Assembly (NCBI GenBank): GCA_037013685.1
Contig: CM072892.1
Location: 930,001 to 994,000 of the forward strand
Direction of reading: 5' to 3'
Source: Acridotheres tristis
Taxonomy: Eukaryota > Chordata > Aves > Passeriformes > Sturnidae
Length of the DNA stretch: 64,000 nucleotides
Shown here in pieces: positions 52,201 to 62,760 of the stretch. The notes under the pieces were generated by a model. The model ran no database searches. It was not told where the DNA came from and saw only the letters and a program-made list of their open reading frames with translations. A program made the translations under genes and the position numbers. Positions within the stretch are counted from its first letter, which is position 1, and the number at the start of each line of letters is the position of its first letter.

Positions 52201-55200
52201 AAATTCCTGCTGCTCTCCACCCTGAGCCTGCCCTGGCCCAGCCTGAGGCCGTTCCCTCTCCTCCTGTCCCTGTTCCCTGGGAGCAGATCCCAAATCCCCC
52301 CGGCTGTCCCCTCCTGGCAGGGAGTTGTGCAGAGCCACAAGGGCCCCCCTGAGCCTCCTTTTCTCCAGGCTGAGCCCCTTCCCAGCTCCCTCAGGAATTC
52401 TCCATTCCCTTCCCAGCTCCCTCAGGAATTCTCCATTCCCTTCCCCAGCTCTGCTCCCTTCCCTGGACACACTCCAGCCCCTCAGTGTCTGAATCCCAAT
52501 TATTTACCAACCACACAAGTCTCACAAACAAGATGCTGGTACCTTTCTGCTCAGATTTTCCTGATGTGCTTTTCTTGGGCTGCTGCTGTTTGGAGCCTCT
52601 CCCCTGCTGCTCCTCCAGGTGTTTCTCCTGGCACTCCTGGGCCGAGCGGGACCCCACGGCCATGGCCACGTCCTGCCAGAAGCCACTCTTGTGCTTGGGG
52701 AGCACCACGATGGCCCTGCCAGGACAGCACAGGGACATTGTCACCACAGGGACCTGGGGGCACAGCCCTGGAGCCTGCCTGGAGAGCACCTGTGCTGGGA
52801 CTGAGGCAATCTGGGCTCTGGCTCTGTTGGTTCTGGCCTCGGTTGGAGCAGCCTGGGACAGTGGGAGGTGTCCCTGCCATGGCAGGGGTGGCACTGGATG
52901 GGATTTAAGGTCCCTTCCCACCCAAAATGTTCTGTGATCCTGTGGTGTCTTCTCTTCAGAACAGGCAAATTTATTTAAACACCTTCTTGTGACAGATGTG
53001 TCATTTCCTGCTCACTTCACAGAATTTTGGGTTGGAAGAGCCCTCCAAGACCATCGAGTCCAGCCCAGCCCAACCCCTCAGCCAACCCCTGGCACCCAGT
53101 GCCACATCCAGGCTTTGTTAAACACACCCAGGGATGGTGACTCCACCACCTCCCCGGGCACACCATTCCAATACTTTATCACTCTTTCTATGAAAATTTT
53201 TTTCCTAATATCCAACCTATATTTCCCTTGGCACAGCTCTAGACTGTGCCCTCTGGTTGTGCAGGTCCCCTCAGACCTGAGTTCCTGCTCATCTAAAAGA
53301 GCTAAACCCAAACATGGCCATTTTACACTCAAAGTGTCTATTAAATACTGCCCAGTGGTTTAACTAATTGAATGATGGATTAATGAAACACCCTTGCAGT
53401 TAACCTGCCCTTAACCAAACTTGCTCACAGCAACTTGTCATGGTTAAATTGTTACTGCAGTCTAGGGAGGGAACCTGCTCTTCTCACCTGTGGCCTTCAC
53501 CATATTGTACTGATGTTTCCACATGGGAGGAAGATTAATAAGGAATAATAATTCCAATTATTGTTAGGGAATAAAAATAGGGAAGTAAGAAATTAAATAT
53601 TTCTAATAGGGAATTAAAACATAAAGGAAAGCTGGGAAATGATGAATCTGAAAACCCTCAATCCAGACCATTCAACCCCTCCTGATGCCTGAGGGAAACT
53701 TTGAACACAGAAGGAGCCCTTACCTCTGAAGCTTCTGCAGTTCCTTCTCAGACCAACCATCAGCTGCCCTTGGAAAAAGTTCCAGAGATTTCTGCCCCTT
53801 TGGCCTCTCGTGCTCTCTGGGTTTTGCTGCTGAAGCCCTGTCGGTGCTGGAGTCTCCACAGCCTATTTTAATTCGGGATGCTCTGGCATTCCTGTCCTTC
53901 CTGTGAAATTCCTCTGTCCCGGTTTCAGACTCGGTGTCAGACTCGAGCTGGTTCCTGCCAGGGCTGGCTCTCTGGGCAGCCAGAAGGGAAGCACTGGACT
54001 CAGAAGATGTTTTCTCTTCAGGAGGGGACTCAGACTCCTCACTGGACTCGGGCCCACTCAGCCTCACCAGCACATTCTGGGAGGGCTTTTCTGTCCTTTG
54101 GCCACAGGACTTGTTTGCACCATCCCGGGAACTTTTAGAGCCAGAGCAAGGTTTCCAGTTCCGAGACTCTGGTTTTAATATAGATTTCTTTTTCCTCTTG
54201 ATCAGCAGTGGGGGGTCCTCACTGGACTGCTCCCCCTCATCCTCGTCTGAGGGTCCCTGGGTGAGGAGAACCCTCTCCTTTGCTGGGAGCTGCTGCTTGG
54301 CTGACCTGAGGGAGCTCCTGTAGCCCTGCTCTGCAGAGCCTGCTGCTCTCCGTGCTGCCCCCGGGGCTCTGCTGCTCTGCTTGTTCAACACCTTGGTGTT
54401 TAAGGAATTCCCCCTGGCACGGAGCTGGGATTTCGTTTTTGTGGCCCTGATTCCAGGATCGTTTTCCTCATCCGAAAGGAGGCGCCTGTCCTTCCTGCTG
54501 CCGGCAGCTCGGGATTCTCCTCTGGCCGTGGCTCTCCTGTCCCTGCTTTTCCCTGGAGCAGACAGAGGCAGAGCCCCTCAGGGGGTGCAGGGTGGGTGGG
54601 TCCTGCTGTGCTTGCAGCACAGGGATCTGCACCCCCTGCCAGAGCTTTACCTGCCAAACTACAAACTCAGAGCTGCTCTCAAGGGCTCTCCGAAACTCTA
54701 CTGACTGAGCAGGCACATCCCCAGAGCTCTGCTCGTGCTCCTGAGAGCTTTTCTGCAGGAAACATTGCAGCTGCTTTAAGAGAGAAACTTCTGCTTTATA
54801 TTGCACGTTCTACTCAGGTTTCTATCGCTGCCCAAATTCCAACAAAACCAAATTTTTATTAAAAACTCAGTTAATCGGGTTTTTTTTTTTGTCAACATTT
54901 CACTTCTTTCATTCACATTAAAAAGCAAAGCCAGGCCCCCAAGTCACTGGATTGGTGAACTCCAAATAGTCCAAATCCCTTCATTTCAATTTCCAGAATG
55001 AAATCCCTGTGTTCCCCCTATGTACTTAACAAAGTGATTTACAAACACAGTTCTTGTTTGGAGCTGTGAAACTCCACATGAATGCTACTCTGATGATGCT
55101 TCAGAGAAAAAGCAGTTGATCATTAAAATATTTGAATCATTTCTTTGCACTAACAGATCCAAGCCTACTTCTCCAGCACCCACTCACAACCCCACTGATT

Positions 55201-58200
55201 CCATTAATAATCTGAAAATAGAAAAAAAATTTTAATTTTTACCTTTACTTCGGCTTTTTAGCATTTTCTCTGTTGTCTTCATGCCTTCCTTTGGATTTTT
55301 CTGCTTGGATTCTGAACTGGTCTTTCTTTTGGATTTTTCACTACTAAGCATCTTCAAAATAAAACAATTGACTCTAAAATTAATTTATCTCCTTTTCTCC
55401 AGGCTGAGCCCCTTTCCCAGCTCCCTCAGCTGCTCCTGGAGTTTCAGCCCCTTCCCTGGAAATGCTCCAACCCTTCAGAGTCTCTCCTGCAGTGAAAGAC
55501 CCAGAACTGACCCCAGGATTTGAGGTGGGACCTCACCAAATTCCTGTGTGGTACAATTACCTTTCAAAAAAATCCTGATTTTTTCCTCAGAAACGATTCT
55601 CCATTATGTCCGATTTAGAGACCACAATTATCTGATGATATGGACACAAGACTATTTTTTGGTGTGTTTTCCAATATTTTGATCATTTTCCAAAATCTCT
55701 TTCCTTTCCAGGTGCCTCTAAGAGCTGCACCTGTCCTGTTCCCCACCTGGCCAAGGTAAATAATCCTATTGAAGTCACAATTCAGGGGATCTTACCAGGC
55801 TGAGATAATCCACCCCCCCATTTTCTATGGTGACATTCAGGTTCTGATCCACAAACTCCCTCTGCCCACACCAGAAGTTCAGGGGGGGTTTGATGAGGCG
55901 CCCGCTGCGGGTGTAGACCCTGCTCGAGTCATTCCTGGTGCTCTCCTTTGGTGTAATGACTGCAAGGGGAAAAAAAAAGCCCAAACAAAGAAGAGTTTTG
56001 TACCAAATACTCCATGGAAATTTCAGTTTTGTAGATTTCACGAGCAGAGGAACAAATGTTTAAACAATTGTGTTTAAAGTGGACTACAAGGGAAATGTAA
56101 AACATACACAAAGTTGTTCTTTTCAAAGCACTGTGATAAAAATAACAGGACTGAAGTAAGAATCTTCACAAATTATAAAATTTCCTGTGGGGAACTTTTT
56201 ACTTTGTTTAGAAGGTAATAAATACTGTGAAAGTCGTTTGAGGAGGGACAACAATAAAGAAAAGTTGTCACATGGAACAGCTGCTCACTGAGACAAATGA
56301 GAGTGAAAAATAAATGGGAATGATGAGAGGAAAACATAAAAGCTTCGAAAGTGCTAGCAAGGAAATCTGATTCCAGCAGGAACAAACAGCACAATGGGGT
56401 TTGGGAAAGGCCCATTGGGCAAAGACCCCAGAAAAAGCCCGAGTTAAACCCCAGAGCCATGGCAAGGCAGGGCCCGCACTCAGCCTAACCAGGGGGCTTT
56501 TCCAGCTTCACAGCCATTTCCTGGGAACACAACCCGCATAATGAACCTTTCCACAAGCCACTGCAGCCACCCCCAGGTGTCTTTACCAAAGGAAAGGATT
56601 GTTAAATACTCACAGGTATTCTCATCACTCCCTGGTGATGACTCAGAGGTGGAGCTCCTCAGTGCAGGTTTCTTTGCATTCCTTGCTGAGCCTCTTGCTG
56701 TTTCCAACACATCAGTTCCCCTCACAGAATCACAGTTATTCTCCTCATTTTCTTCCACATCATTACTTGGTGGTTTTTTTTCTTTCCTAATGGTTTGGAG
56801 TTTGAGACAAGAAATAACAACACTGAGGAAGCTGTTCTGTAACAAACAGTGAAGATGTGAAATCCTGGTGGGCACAGCAAAGCGGCTTCATGTCCACATC
56901 TAAAACATTTCACAACTCCTCTGGTGTAATATCCTCAAAAAGCAAAGTCTCAATGAACACTTAGAACACTGCAATGATAGAGAATCTCCAAAGGAATTAC
57001 CTCCTCCTTTCCTTCAGGAACTCCTCCACGTACTCCTTCCACCTTGTGGAGAAGCCGAAGGTGAATCTCTTGGTGAAGCGGTAGGGGAAGCCTGAGGGGA
57101 GCACAGGGGGAGGAAGAGCAGCTCAGCAGGGCTGGCACCCCCTCAGGGGACACGAGAACCCCCCCGGAGCCTCCTCAACCCAAACACCACAGCAACTGAG
57201 CCACACAGCTCCAGCCAGCACATTCCAGTCACTCTCAGGCCGAGGAAACCTCTGCAGCACTAGAGGTTCTCTCACTCTGCTCACAAGCCTTGTGCTGCTA
57301 CTTTTCCTTCTCAGAATATTAAAATGGAAACAAAAATAAGTTCTTAACAAAGGAAGTAATAAAATCTTCAAGTCAGAGAGCAGCCAGATCAGGTATTTAT
57401 TAGCAGGGATCCCAGTGCTGCAAGTGAGGAGGAAACACTGAAGCCACAGACACAGTTTTGGGCCTGAAAGAGCCAACAGTGAAGGTGTGCTGGGTAAAAA
57501 ATGGTGCAACACACCTGGGGCACACCTGTGTTAGGGGAAGTAATGCTGAGGGAATGGCTGGAGCTGGAACAGGGGTTGGGGGTCAGGCTGGATTCTGGGA
57601 AAGGTTCTTCCCTCCCCCAGAGGGTGCTGGCACTGCCCAGGCTCCCCAGGGAATTCCAGAGGTCCAGGAGAGTTTGACATCAGGGATGCCAGGGTGCGAT
57701 TGTTGGGGGGTCTGTGCAGGGACAGGGGCTGGGATGATCCCTGGGGGTCCCTTCCAGCTCAGGATATCCCATGATTCCAAGTATTTATTCCCCCTATGCC
57801 ACAGAGTATCTTTGTGTCCTCAGAGCTGCCTGTGAGCACTGACAAGCAGCTCATTGCCAGAGGAGCACAGAGAAGAGAACTAATCCTTTATTTCCATCTG
57901 CATGGAAATCCCATTTCCTTCCACGTCCCACATGCTCCAAACCGAGCTGGAGCAGCCTGTCATTTGTCAGGCACTCAGCATCAGCAGCTCACCTTCCCTC
58001 CTCATGGCAGCTGAGTCTATCTTGCCCTGCAGCAGGTACACAGCACCCGTGGAGGTTTTCACCTGGTTGTGAGTGAGGCGCTCTGTGATGGCGCTGCTGT
58101 GCCACAGCAGCTGCCTCATGTCCCTGCCAAAGACACAACATCATTCCAGAGGGACTGCAGCCTGAGGGAGCAGTGCTGATCCCTGCTTTCTGGGGGATTC

Positions 58201-61200
58201 AGGTGCTGGCAGGATGTGCTCTGGGCTCGGTTTTCCTCTCTTAGCCTGGAGCTGGCACAGCTCTGCCACACCTGGCCCTGGGGAAGGGGACAAACCGAAC
58301 ATGTCACACTGCAGTGTCACTCACGGGACAGCAGCTGGACTGAAGGCAGCTCATCACAGCAGCCCAGCTGGGGTGGGGCTTGGAGCAGCCTGGGACAGTG
58401 GGAGCTGTCCCTGCCCGTGGCAGGGTCCCTCCCACCCCAAACTATCCAGAGCTATTTGAGATTTGATTTATTCCTCAGCTTTCTGATTATCTCAGCACAG
58501 GACTCTGAAAGGATTTCACCAGTAGATCCCTGCATGCTGGCTCTGCCCCTCTGGCCCACACAAAGGAATTGTCTCTTCCTTGATCAAGCTTTGCACCATG
58601 ACCTGGTGTTTAGAGGTTTACTTTGCATTTAAATAATGAACTGGTTCTTACTTCCTTTTCCCTTCCACACAGATTGCCTTGTTTCCAGCCAGCACTTTAA
58701 TCCTCCAGCTGTTCAGGCAGATGCTTTTCTGTTCCAGAGAAAAAAAAAGAAAAAAAGAAAAAAAATTCTTTATTAGATAGCACCCCTCAGTAATCAGATC
58801 CAATTACAAAAAGCATCTTTTAAGCTACAAATCTGGAATATTAGAGGTTATCTGATCCTTGGCTCAGTCCTGAAGGTAACTTGGTTTAATTCAGGAAACA
58901 TATCAGACACTCTTGGCCACAGTGAGGGAGGAGAACAAGTCCCTTGATTTCTGCAGGGACCAAGGGAAACCCAAGCCTTGGGCAGGTGTTTGTGCCAGGC
59001 TCCCAGGGAACCCCAGGGATGCAGCACTGCTTTCCTAGGACTTATTCAGAAAGGGAGGAATGCTGCAGGCTGCACACTGCTCTCCTGGCAAAAGGTTCTG
59101 CTGCAGTTCAATTGAACAGGAGTCTGATGCTCCACAGGAAAGCCAAGCCTCTCCCCTCCCCATCAGCAGGGCACATTCCTGGATGGATTCATGCCCAGCT
59201 GGGAAAGGTCTCTCCTCCCTGGATCTGAGCAGGCAGGGCCCATGATCACACCATGGCTTGTGTACACTAAACCAAAAGTGCTTCTTTTACACAAAATACC
59301 CCAAACCCTGAACATCATGGAGCATGGGGAAAAAAAAAAACCCTTTGCATGAGAAAATTTACTGGTAAAATCTAATGGGATAAGTTTATTCTCTTCTGAG
59401 TGTTCCTTACTTTTGACAAGAAAAAGAGTAACTTTGAGCTGTCAGCCAGAGGAATTTCATTTTTCCCTACAGGATTATTTCCTCCCACCTCTTTCTGTGC
59501 TTTGCCAGCAGGTTGATCGACTGGTTTATCCAAAGAGACCTTGGGGCCTTCTGCCACCTTCTGATTCCTTGGAATGTGGATTGGAGAGGTGACCACGATA
59601 TCACAGGGGCACTGGGAAGGCTTTTCAGGATTAGTCTCTGGTGCCTTTTCCACTGCTGGAGCAGCTGGTTTTTGACTGGGCTGCAGCTCTCTGCTGTCTT
59701 CATCAAGCTCTGTACGTTTTGCTTCTCCATTTCCCCACCTTCCTTCTACCTGATCCCCGTTTTCCCAAGGGCTGGAGTTTACTTGCAAAGGAGTAGCCAC
59801 TGTACTTTGAGACATTTCTCCATCAGTATCCACTTCTATAGATTCCACCAGGAAAACATCCACATCATCCTTATCAGAGTCCACATCCTCTGCAGCCTCA
59901 TTCCCTGGCTGCTCAGCACAAGCAGGCTGGACTGAAGGATTCTCCACACCCGTGGAAGGAGGAATATTCTGCTGGGTTTGGGTTGAAGGTGCTGTAGGTG
60001 CCCATTTAAAGGAAAACAAAAGGAATAACAAAGAAATTAGGGATATTGAAGCAAAGAAACAAGCTGCCCAGGGAGCAGGGCTGTCCCCGTGCCAGGAGGG
60101 ATCCAGAGCCCTGTGGATGTGGCACCTGGGGACGTGGGGCAGTGCTGGGGGAACAGCTGGACCTGATGGTCTCAGAGGGCTTTCCCAAGCTCAGCAATGC
60201 CCTGGTTCTCTGACTGGAGCACGTTTGTGCTCTCCAGAGCACCCCCAGTACCTCTGTGCTGCTGCTGCAGTTGCCACTTCACCCGCAGGAAGAACTTCTG
60301 GGGGGTTTCCAGCACGGGAGGCTCTGCAGGGAGCACTGCCAGGGGCTCCATCCCAGGGCAAACTGGCTCTGGAAAACAACCAGACAAAAAAAAAAAAAAA
60401 ACAAACCCAAAACCCTCTTTTCAGTTTGGGGAAGAAAAACATTTTTTATGGCGGGTGGAGGAGTAGGGGGCAATAGGATTTTTTTATATGCTTTTTATTA
60501 AAAACAAACAAACAAACAAAAAATAACAACGAAACAAACCACAGAATCCCAGATTGGTTTGGGTGGGAAAGGACCTCAAATCCCATCCCATTCCACCCCT
60601 GCCATGGCAGGGACACCTCCCACTGTCCCAATGTCCAACCTGGCCTTGGGCACTGCCAGGGATCCAGGGGCAGCCACAGCAAATCTGGGAATTCTGTGCC
60701 AGGGCCTGTCCACCCTCACTGTAAAAAAGGGTCACATCCAGCTGGGTGCCAGCTGCAAACCTGCTGAGGGTGCCCAGGATCTCACCACGTCATGGATAAA
60801 AATATTAAAGACAAAAGCCAGCAGGGAGAGCCCTGGATTATGCCCCAGTAGGATGTCAAACCCCAAGCAGAGTTCCACGAACCCTTCTCTTCTCTGCACA
60901 GACTGCACGGAATAATTACAGTAATTTGTTTTGACTTTTTTAGTTATAAAGTGGTTTTGAAGGTGTTGCATGGGTCAAGCCCACTCTTGAACACACCAAA
61001 GGGAAGAGTTAGAGTCAGACTGAGGCAGAGGGGGAGGAAACCCAAAGGGAGGGAGGGAGGGAATCCTCTGTGATACAGAGCAAGGAAGAGACATCAGCAC
61101 CGCTACAGACACATTTCCACACCAAACAAACCTCACCATCCAACCTGATTTTATCCCATCACCTAGGGTGCAACCAGTGCTGGTGCCAGTGTTTTTCACA

Positions 61201-62228
61201 CCCACCAAGGTGCTCTGGCTGCTTTTTCCAGATCCTGAAAGAGCCGTGAGTGGGACACAGGGATGATGTTCACACCTGAGACAGCTCTCCTAGAGAAGCT
61301 GTGGAACAATAATTGCTTCCCAAGTGTGCCCAGGCTCTGGACTGATGGGTGCTGGTGTCAAGGGGCTTTGTCCTCCCCATGGGCCTTCCAAGGAGGAAGG
61401 ATTAAGGCAGTTGGCAGCACCATAGAGAGCTCTTTTCTATCAAAAGGTGACGGCAGCGTGCTCCAAAAGAATCAAAACCGTTTGGAAAAAGGAACTATTA
61501 ATAATTCCTGACATTTAGGATTGTGCACTGCTGTAAACAAAGAACTAAAAGGTTTAAGAGAATGAGAAAATCAGGAAACGCAAGATGTCTGAAAGTTCCA
61601 CGAAATTTACATCTCTGTGCTTTTTATTCCAGCTATTCCGAATGCAAACAAACCATTCTCATGGAGTCACCGAGGGCGCCTGGAACTCACCTCCTCTCTG
61701 CTGGGCGCTGTCCGCGGCCCGGGCCGTGCCTGGCAGGTGCCGCTCGGCGGCGGGGCTCAGGATCACGTCGGTGCCGGCCCTGCGCTGCTGCTCCGCCCGC
61801 GCCTTCATCCGCTGGAAGATCTTGACCGGCGACTCCTGCATGGGCGGCTCCGGAGCGCGGCGCTTCGGCGGCCGCTGGAGGCCGGGGCCGGCCCGGGAGC
61901 CGGGGCAGTCCTGGAGGCTCGGCCACTGCTCGGCTGTGCCGGCCCGAGTGCAGGGACCAGGCCCGGCCCGAGTGTAGGGACCAGGCCCGGCCCGAGTGTG
62001 GGAACCAGGCCTGGCCCGGGTGTCGCCCCCAGCCCGGCGCTCCGGCCACGATACGAGGCTTCCCTGGCTACACAGCAGCTGCTTCAGCGGGGTGAGCGTC
62101 CCCGAGGGGATGCTGCTGAGGGACACGGAGCGCAGCGGCGGCTTTCCCCAGAAGCCGTGGCGGCTGGGGGTCGCGACGATGTCGCAGAGTGGGACGGAGC
62201 GGTCGCGGGCGGGTCCCGGCTCCCTCAT
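49203..62228 (-). CDS. MIS18BP1: MIS18BP1 (M18BP1/KNL2), Mis18-binding protein 1, complete
   Basis: Centromere protein that recruits the Mis18 complex and HJURP so that new CENP-A is loaded after mitosis. Sixteen exons join in frame from ATG 62226-62228 to TGA 49203-49205, giving 1164 residues (human 1132). In order: N-terminal conserved [13 protein letters not shown] (exon 1); SANTA domain, residues about 413-512 (exons 4-6); CENP-C-like motif, residues about 585-599 (exon 8); Ser/Glu-rich linker (exon 10); SANT/Myb domain, residues about 927-975 (exons 10-11); conserved tail with [19 protein letters not shown] and [11 protein letters not shown] (exons 12-14). The CENP-C-like motif is known from non-mammalian M18BP1 and is lost in placental mammals. 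The gene converges on FANCM, as in human. Confidence 0.96.
49429..49471 (-). CDS. MIS18BP1: MIS18BP1 exon 15 (short)
   Basis: Acceptor ctccctcag, donor gtgagt, 43 bp, phase 0 to phase 1. Encodes [14 protein letters not shown], only loosely like human FSTPTPRRKTP. It is supported mainly by splice sites and by restoring phase between exons 14 and 16. Confidence 0.75.
49640..49770 (+). repeat. CR1-like LINE 3' end
   Basis: gagttggactggatgatcct and attccatggctctatggtta, the canonical CR1 terminal pattern. MIS18BP1 intron 14. Confidence 0.75.
50001..50085 (-). CDS. MIS18BP1: MIS18BP1 exon 14
   Basis: Acceptor gtcccccag, donor gtaatg; phase 2 to phase 0. Encodes [20 protein letters not shown] then WAKVKKKS, human NDCDKYVFRMQK and WGNIKKK. 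Confidence 0.94.
50552..50700 (-). CDS. MIS18BP1: MIS18BP1 exon 13
   Basis: Acceptor gctctgcag, donor gtagga; phase 0 to phase 2. Encodes [20 protein letters not shown] and [18 protein letters not shown], human VKTPQCQHVSPGMLGSIN. Confidence 0.94.
51137..51276 (-). CDS. MIS18BP1: MIS18BP1 exon 12
   Basis: Acceptor atcctgcag, donor gtcaag; phase 1 to phase 0. Encodes [20 protein letters not shown], identical to human over this stretch, then [19 protein letters not shown]. The donor is weak, but it is phase-consistent and matches the human boundary. Confidence 0.94.
52060..52490 (-). repeat. CR1 LINE internal 3' portion
   Basis: Antisense CR1 including ttttctccaggctgagcccc, agctccctcaggaattctcc (twice) and acactccagcccctcagtgt. 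MIS18BP1 intron 11. Confidence 0.8.
52543..52715 (-). CDS. MIS18BP1: MIS18BP1 exon 11 (SANT/Myb domain)
   Basis: Acceptor gtcctggcag, donor gtacca. Encodes [20 protein letters not shown] then [11 protein letters not shown], helices 2-3 of the SANT/Myb fold, matching human PKHKPGFWSEVAAAVGSRS. Confidence 0.95.
52840..52945 (+). repeat. CR1 LINE 3' end fragment
   Basis: gttggagcagcctgggacag, ccctgccatggcaggggtgg, ttaaggtcccttcccaccca, ending tgtgatcctg. Confidence 0.85.
53020..53290 (-). repeat. CR1 LINE 3' end, distinct subfamily
   Basis: attttgggttggaagagccc, ccaagaccatcgagtccagc, aatttttttcctaatatcca and ctgtgccctctggttgtgc: a different CR1 subfamily from the common one here. Confidence 0.82.
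53724..54552 (-). CDS. MIS18BP1: MIS18BP1 exon 10 (linker and start of SANT/Myb)
   Basis: Acceptor tctgctccag, donor gtaagg; enters in phase 1, ends in phase 2, 829 bp. Basic and acidic disordered linker ([28 protein letters not shown]) ending in [10 protein letters not shown], the first helix of the SANT/Myb domain. The reading frame has no ATG at its upstream part, which is expected for an internal exon. Confidence 0.92.
55243..55351 (-). CDS. MIS18BP1: MIS18BP1 exon 9
   Basis: Acceptor tattttgaag, donor gtaaaa; phase 0 to phase 1. A short Lys/Ser-rich exon, [16 protein letters not shown], comparable in position and character to human YKMSSKKLKIGERT. Confidence 0.86.
55385..55545 (-). repeat. 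CR1 LINE internal fragment
   Basis: ctccttttctccaggctgag, ctccaacccttcagagtctc, gacctcaccaaattcc, antisense, just after MIS18BP1 exon 9 on the + coordinate axis. Confidence 0.75.
55796..55959 (-). CDS. MIS18BP1: MIS18BP1 exon 8 (CENP-C-like motif)
   Basis: Acceptor ccccttgcag, donor gtaaga; enters in phase 1, ends in phase 0. Encodes [15 protein letters not shown] at 55871-55915, the arginine-anchor and tryptophan pattern by which CENP-C and KNL2 read CENP-A nucleosomes. [14 protein letters not shown] downstream aligns with human VNNTIQNGGGDDLS, so the exon's 3' half is orthologous although human has lost the motif. Confidence 0.94.
56614..56786 (-). CDS. MIS18BP1: MIS18BP1 exon 7
   Basis: Acceptor aaaccattag (pyrimidine-poor), donor gtgagt; enters in phase 2, ends in phase 1. 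Lys- and Ser/Glu-rich linker, e.g. [14 protein letters not shown]. The acceptor is inferred mainly because it restores phase with exon 6. Confidence 0.85.
57001..57091 (-). CDS. MIS18BP1: MIS18BP1 exon 6 (SANTA domain end)
   Basis: Acceptor gctcccctcag, donor gtaatt. Encodes [20 protein letters not shown] and YVEEFLKE, matching the SANTA C-terminus [20 protein letters not shown] in human. Confidence 0.95.
57565..57785 (+). repeat. CR1 LINE fragment
   Basis: Nearly the same as 43075-43285: aaaggttcttccctccccca, tccccagggaattccagagg, gattgttggggggtctgtgc, ending cccatgattcc. Confidence 0.82.
57993..58123 (-). CDS. MIS18BP1: MIS18BP1 exon 5 (SANTA domain)
   Basis: Acceptor tctttggcag, donor gtgagc. 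Encodes [19 protein letters not shown] and [11 protein letters not shown], the SANTA core, aligning to human YWHSNVIIERIEHNKLRT. Confidence 0.95.
58370..58460 (+). repeat. CR1 LINE 3' end fragment
   Basis: ggagcagcctgggacagtgg, cctgcccgtggcagggtccc, ccaccccaaactatcc. Confidence 0.7.
58652..58728 (-). CDS. MIS18BP1: MIS18BP1 exon 4 (SANTA domain start)
   Basis: Acceptor tctggaacag, donor gtaaga; phase 0 to phase 2. Encodes [20 protein letters not shown], the SANTA N-terminal strand pair with its conserved tryptophan. Confidence 0.94.
58735..59410. other. MIS18BP1 intron 3, no other gene
   Basis: Begins with an A/G-rich low-complexity run (aaaaagaaaaaaagaaaa). Otherwise unremarkable. Confidence 0.6.
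59411..59991 (-). CDS. MIS18BP1: MIS18BP1 exon 3
   Basis: Acceptor cacctacag, donor gtaagg; enters in phase 1, ends in phase 0. Encodes an acidic disordered region with [19 protein letters not shown] and [14 protein letters not shown], the latter like human LATPRLHITIPRR just before the SANTA domain. Confidence 0.92.
60252..60368 (-). CDS. MIS18BP1: MIS18BP1 exon 2
   Basis: Acceptor ttttccag, donor gtactg, phase 1 both ends, 117 bp. Contains [18 protein letters not shown], comparable to human NDIFLPVKQKIQCQQ. Confidence 0.9.
60540..60910 (-). repeat. CR1 LINE 3' portion, longer copy
   Basis: Antisense CR1 starting cacagaatcccagattggtt, through ccatggcagggacacctccc, and extending into gcaaacctgctgagggtgcc and aaaaatattaaagacaaaag, derived from the internal CR1 region. 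MIS18BP1 intron 1. Confidence 0.85.
61330..61670 (+). repeat. Unclassified dispersed repeat, copy 3
   Basis: Shares tgtcaaggggctttgtcctc, aactaaaaggtttaagagaa and ctctgtgctttttattcc with 41060-41330. Ends within 25 bp of the MIS18BP1 exon 1 donor. Confidence 0.7.
61691..62228 (-). CDS. MIS18BP1: MIS18BP1 exon 1 (start codon exon)
   Basis: The ATG has good context (gcagccATGa). Encodes 179 codons, ends in phase 1, donor gtgagt. [17 protein letters not shown] and [17 protein letters not shown] match human [15 protein letters not shown] and ESPGKIFLRMKEK. Between them lies a 24-bp in-frame repeat, [12 protein letters not shown], about 3.7 copies. Confidence 0.94.
61938..62035 (-). repeat. MIS18BP1: In-frame 24-bp coding minisatellite within MIS18BP1 exon 1
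   Basis: About 3.7 copies of an 8-codon unit ([16 protein letters not shown] and so on) between the two conserved N-terminal blocks. Confidence 0.9.
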
Positions 62229-62760
62229 GGCTGCGGATCGGCGCCGCCGCTCCGGTCGCGCTCCCGGGCCGGCCGCGCTGCCCTCACGGCGTCCCGCGCG
62301 CAGATTCGAGCGCAGCACCTGCGGCCGCCGATTGGCGGAGGAGGCCGCGACTTTGGGCCGAGACCATCGCGCGTGGACGCGGGGAGTATTAGGGAATAAA
62401 GGCATTGCTAGACGGCGTGGAGACGGGCGGCAGCAGGCCTAGACTATACCTGAACTCCCCTCTCCTCGGCGCAGTGGTTCGGTCCACATGTGGGCGGGCT
62501 CCGCGGCCGTTGGCGCTGAGGCGGGGCCGGGCCGGGGAGGAGCTCCACAGGAATGGGCGGAATTAAAATGGCTTTTAAAGTCTTCGTGGGGCGTAGCTTT
62601 GCCTCGTTGGAGCGTTTCCGGTGTGCTGGGGTTACGGGCGGACGGGAGGAGAGCGAGGTGCGGGGGGCACAGCTCGGATTCCCCAGCCCCGAGCGCGGCC
62701 GTGCCCGTGAATAACGAGAGGTGCGAGGAGCCGGGCACGCCTGGCCCCAGTGAGAGTGCA
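62229..62760 (-). promoter_or_regulatory. MIS18BP1: CpG-rich 5' region of MIS18BP1
   Basis: The stretch directly upstream of the MIS18BP1 ATG is GC-rich with frequent CpG (cgcgcgcag, gcggccgcc, gggcgg) and includes GC-box-like cores. This fits a CpG-island promoter. No TATA box in a convincing position was seen and the transcription start is not defined. High CpG density also continues into exon 1. Confidence 0.65.

Noticed and set aside
60172..60242. Possible tRNA or other small RNA gene in MIS18BP1 intron 2
   Set aside because: No A-box/B-box pair or cloverleaf could be drawn; the same negative result applies across the window.
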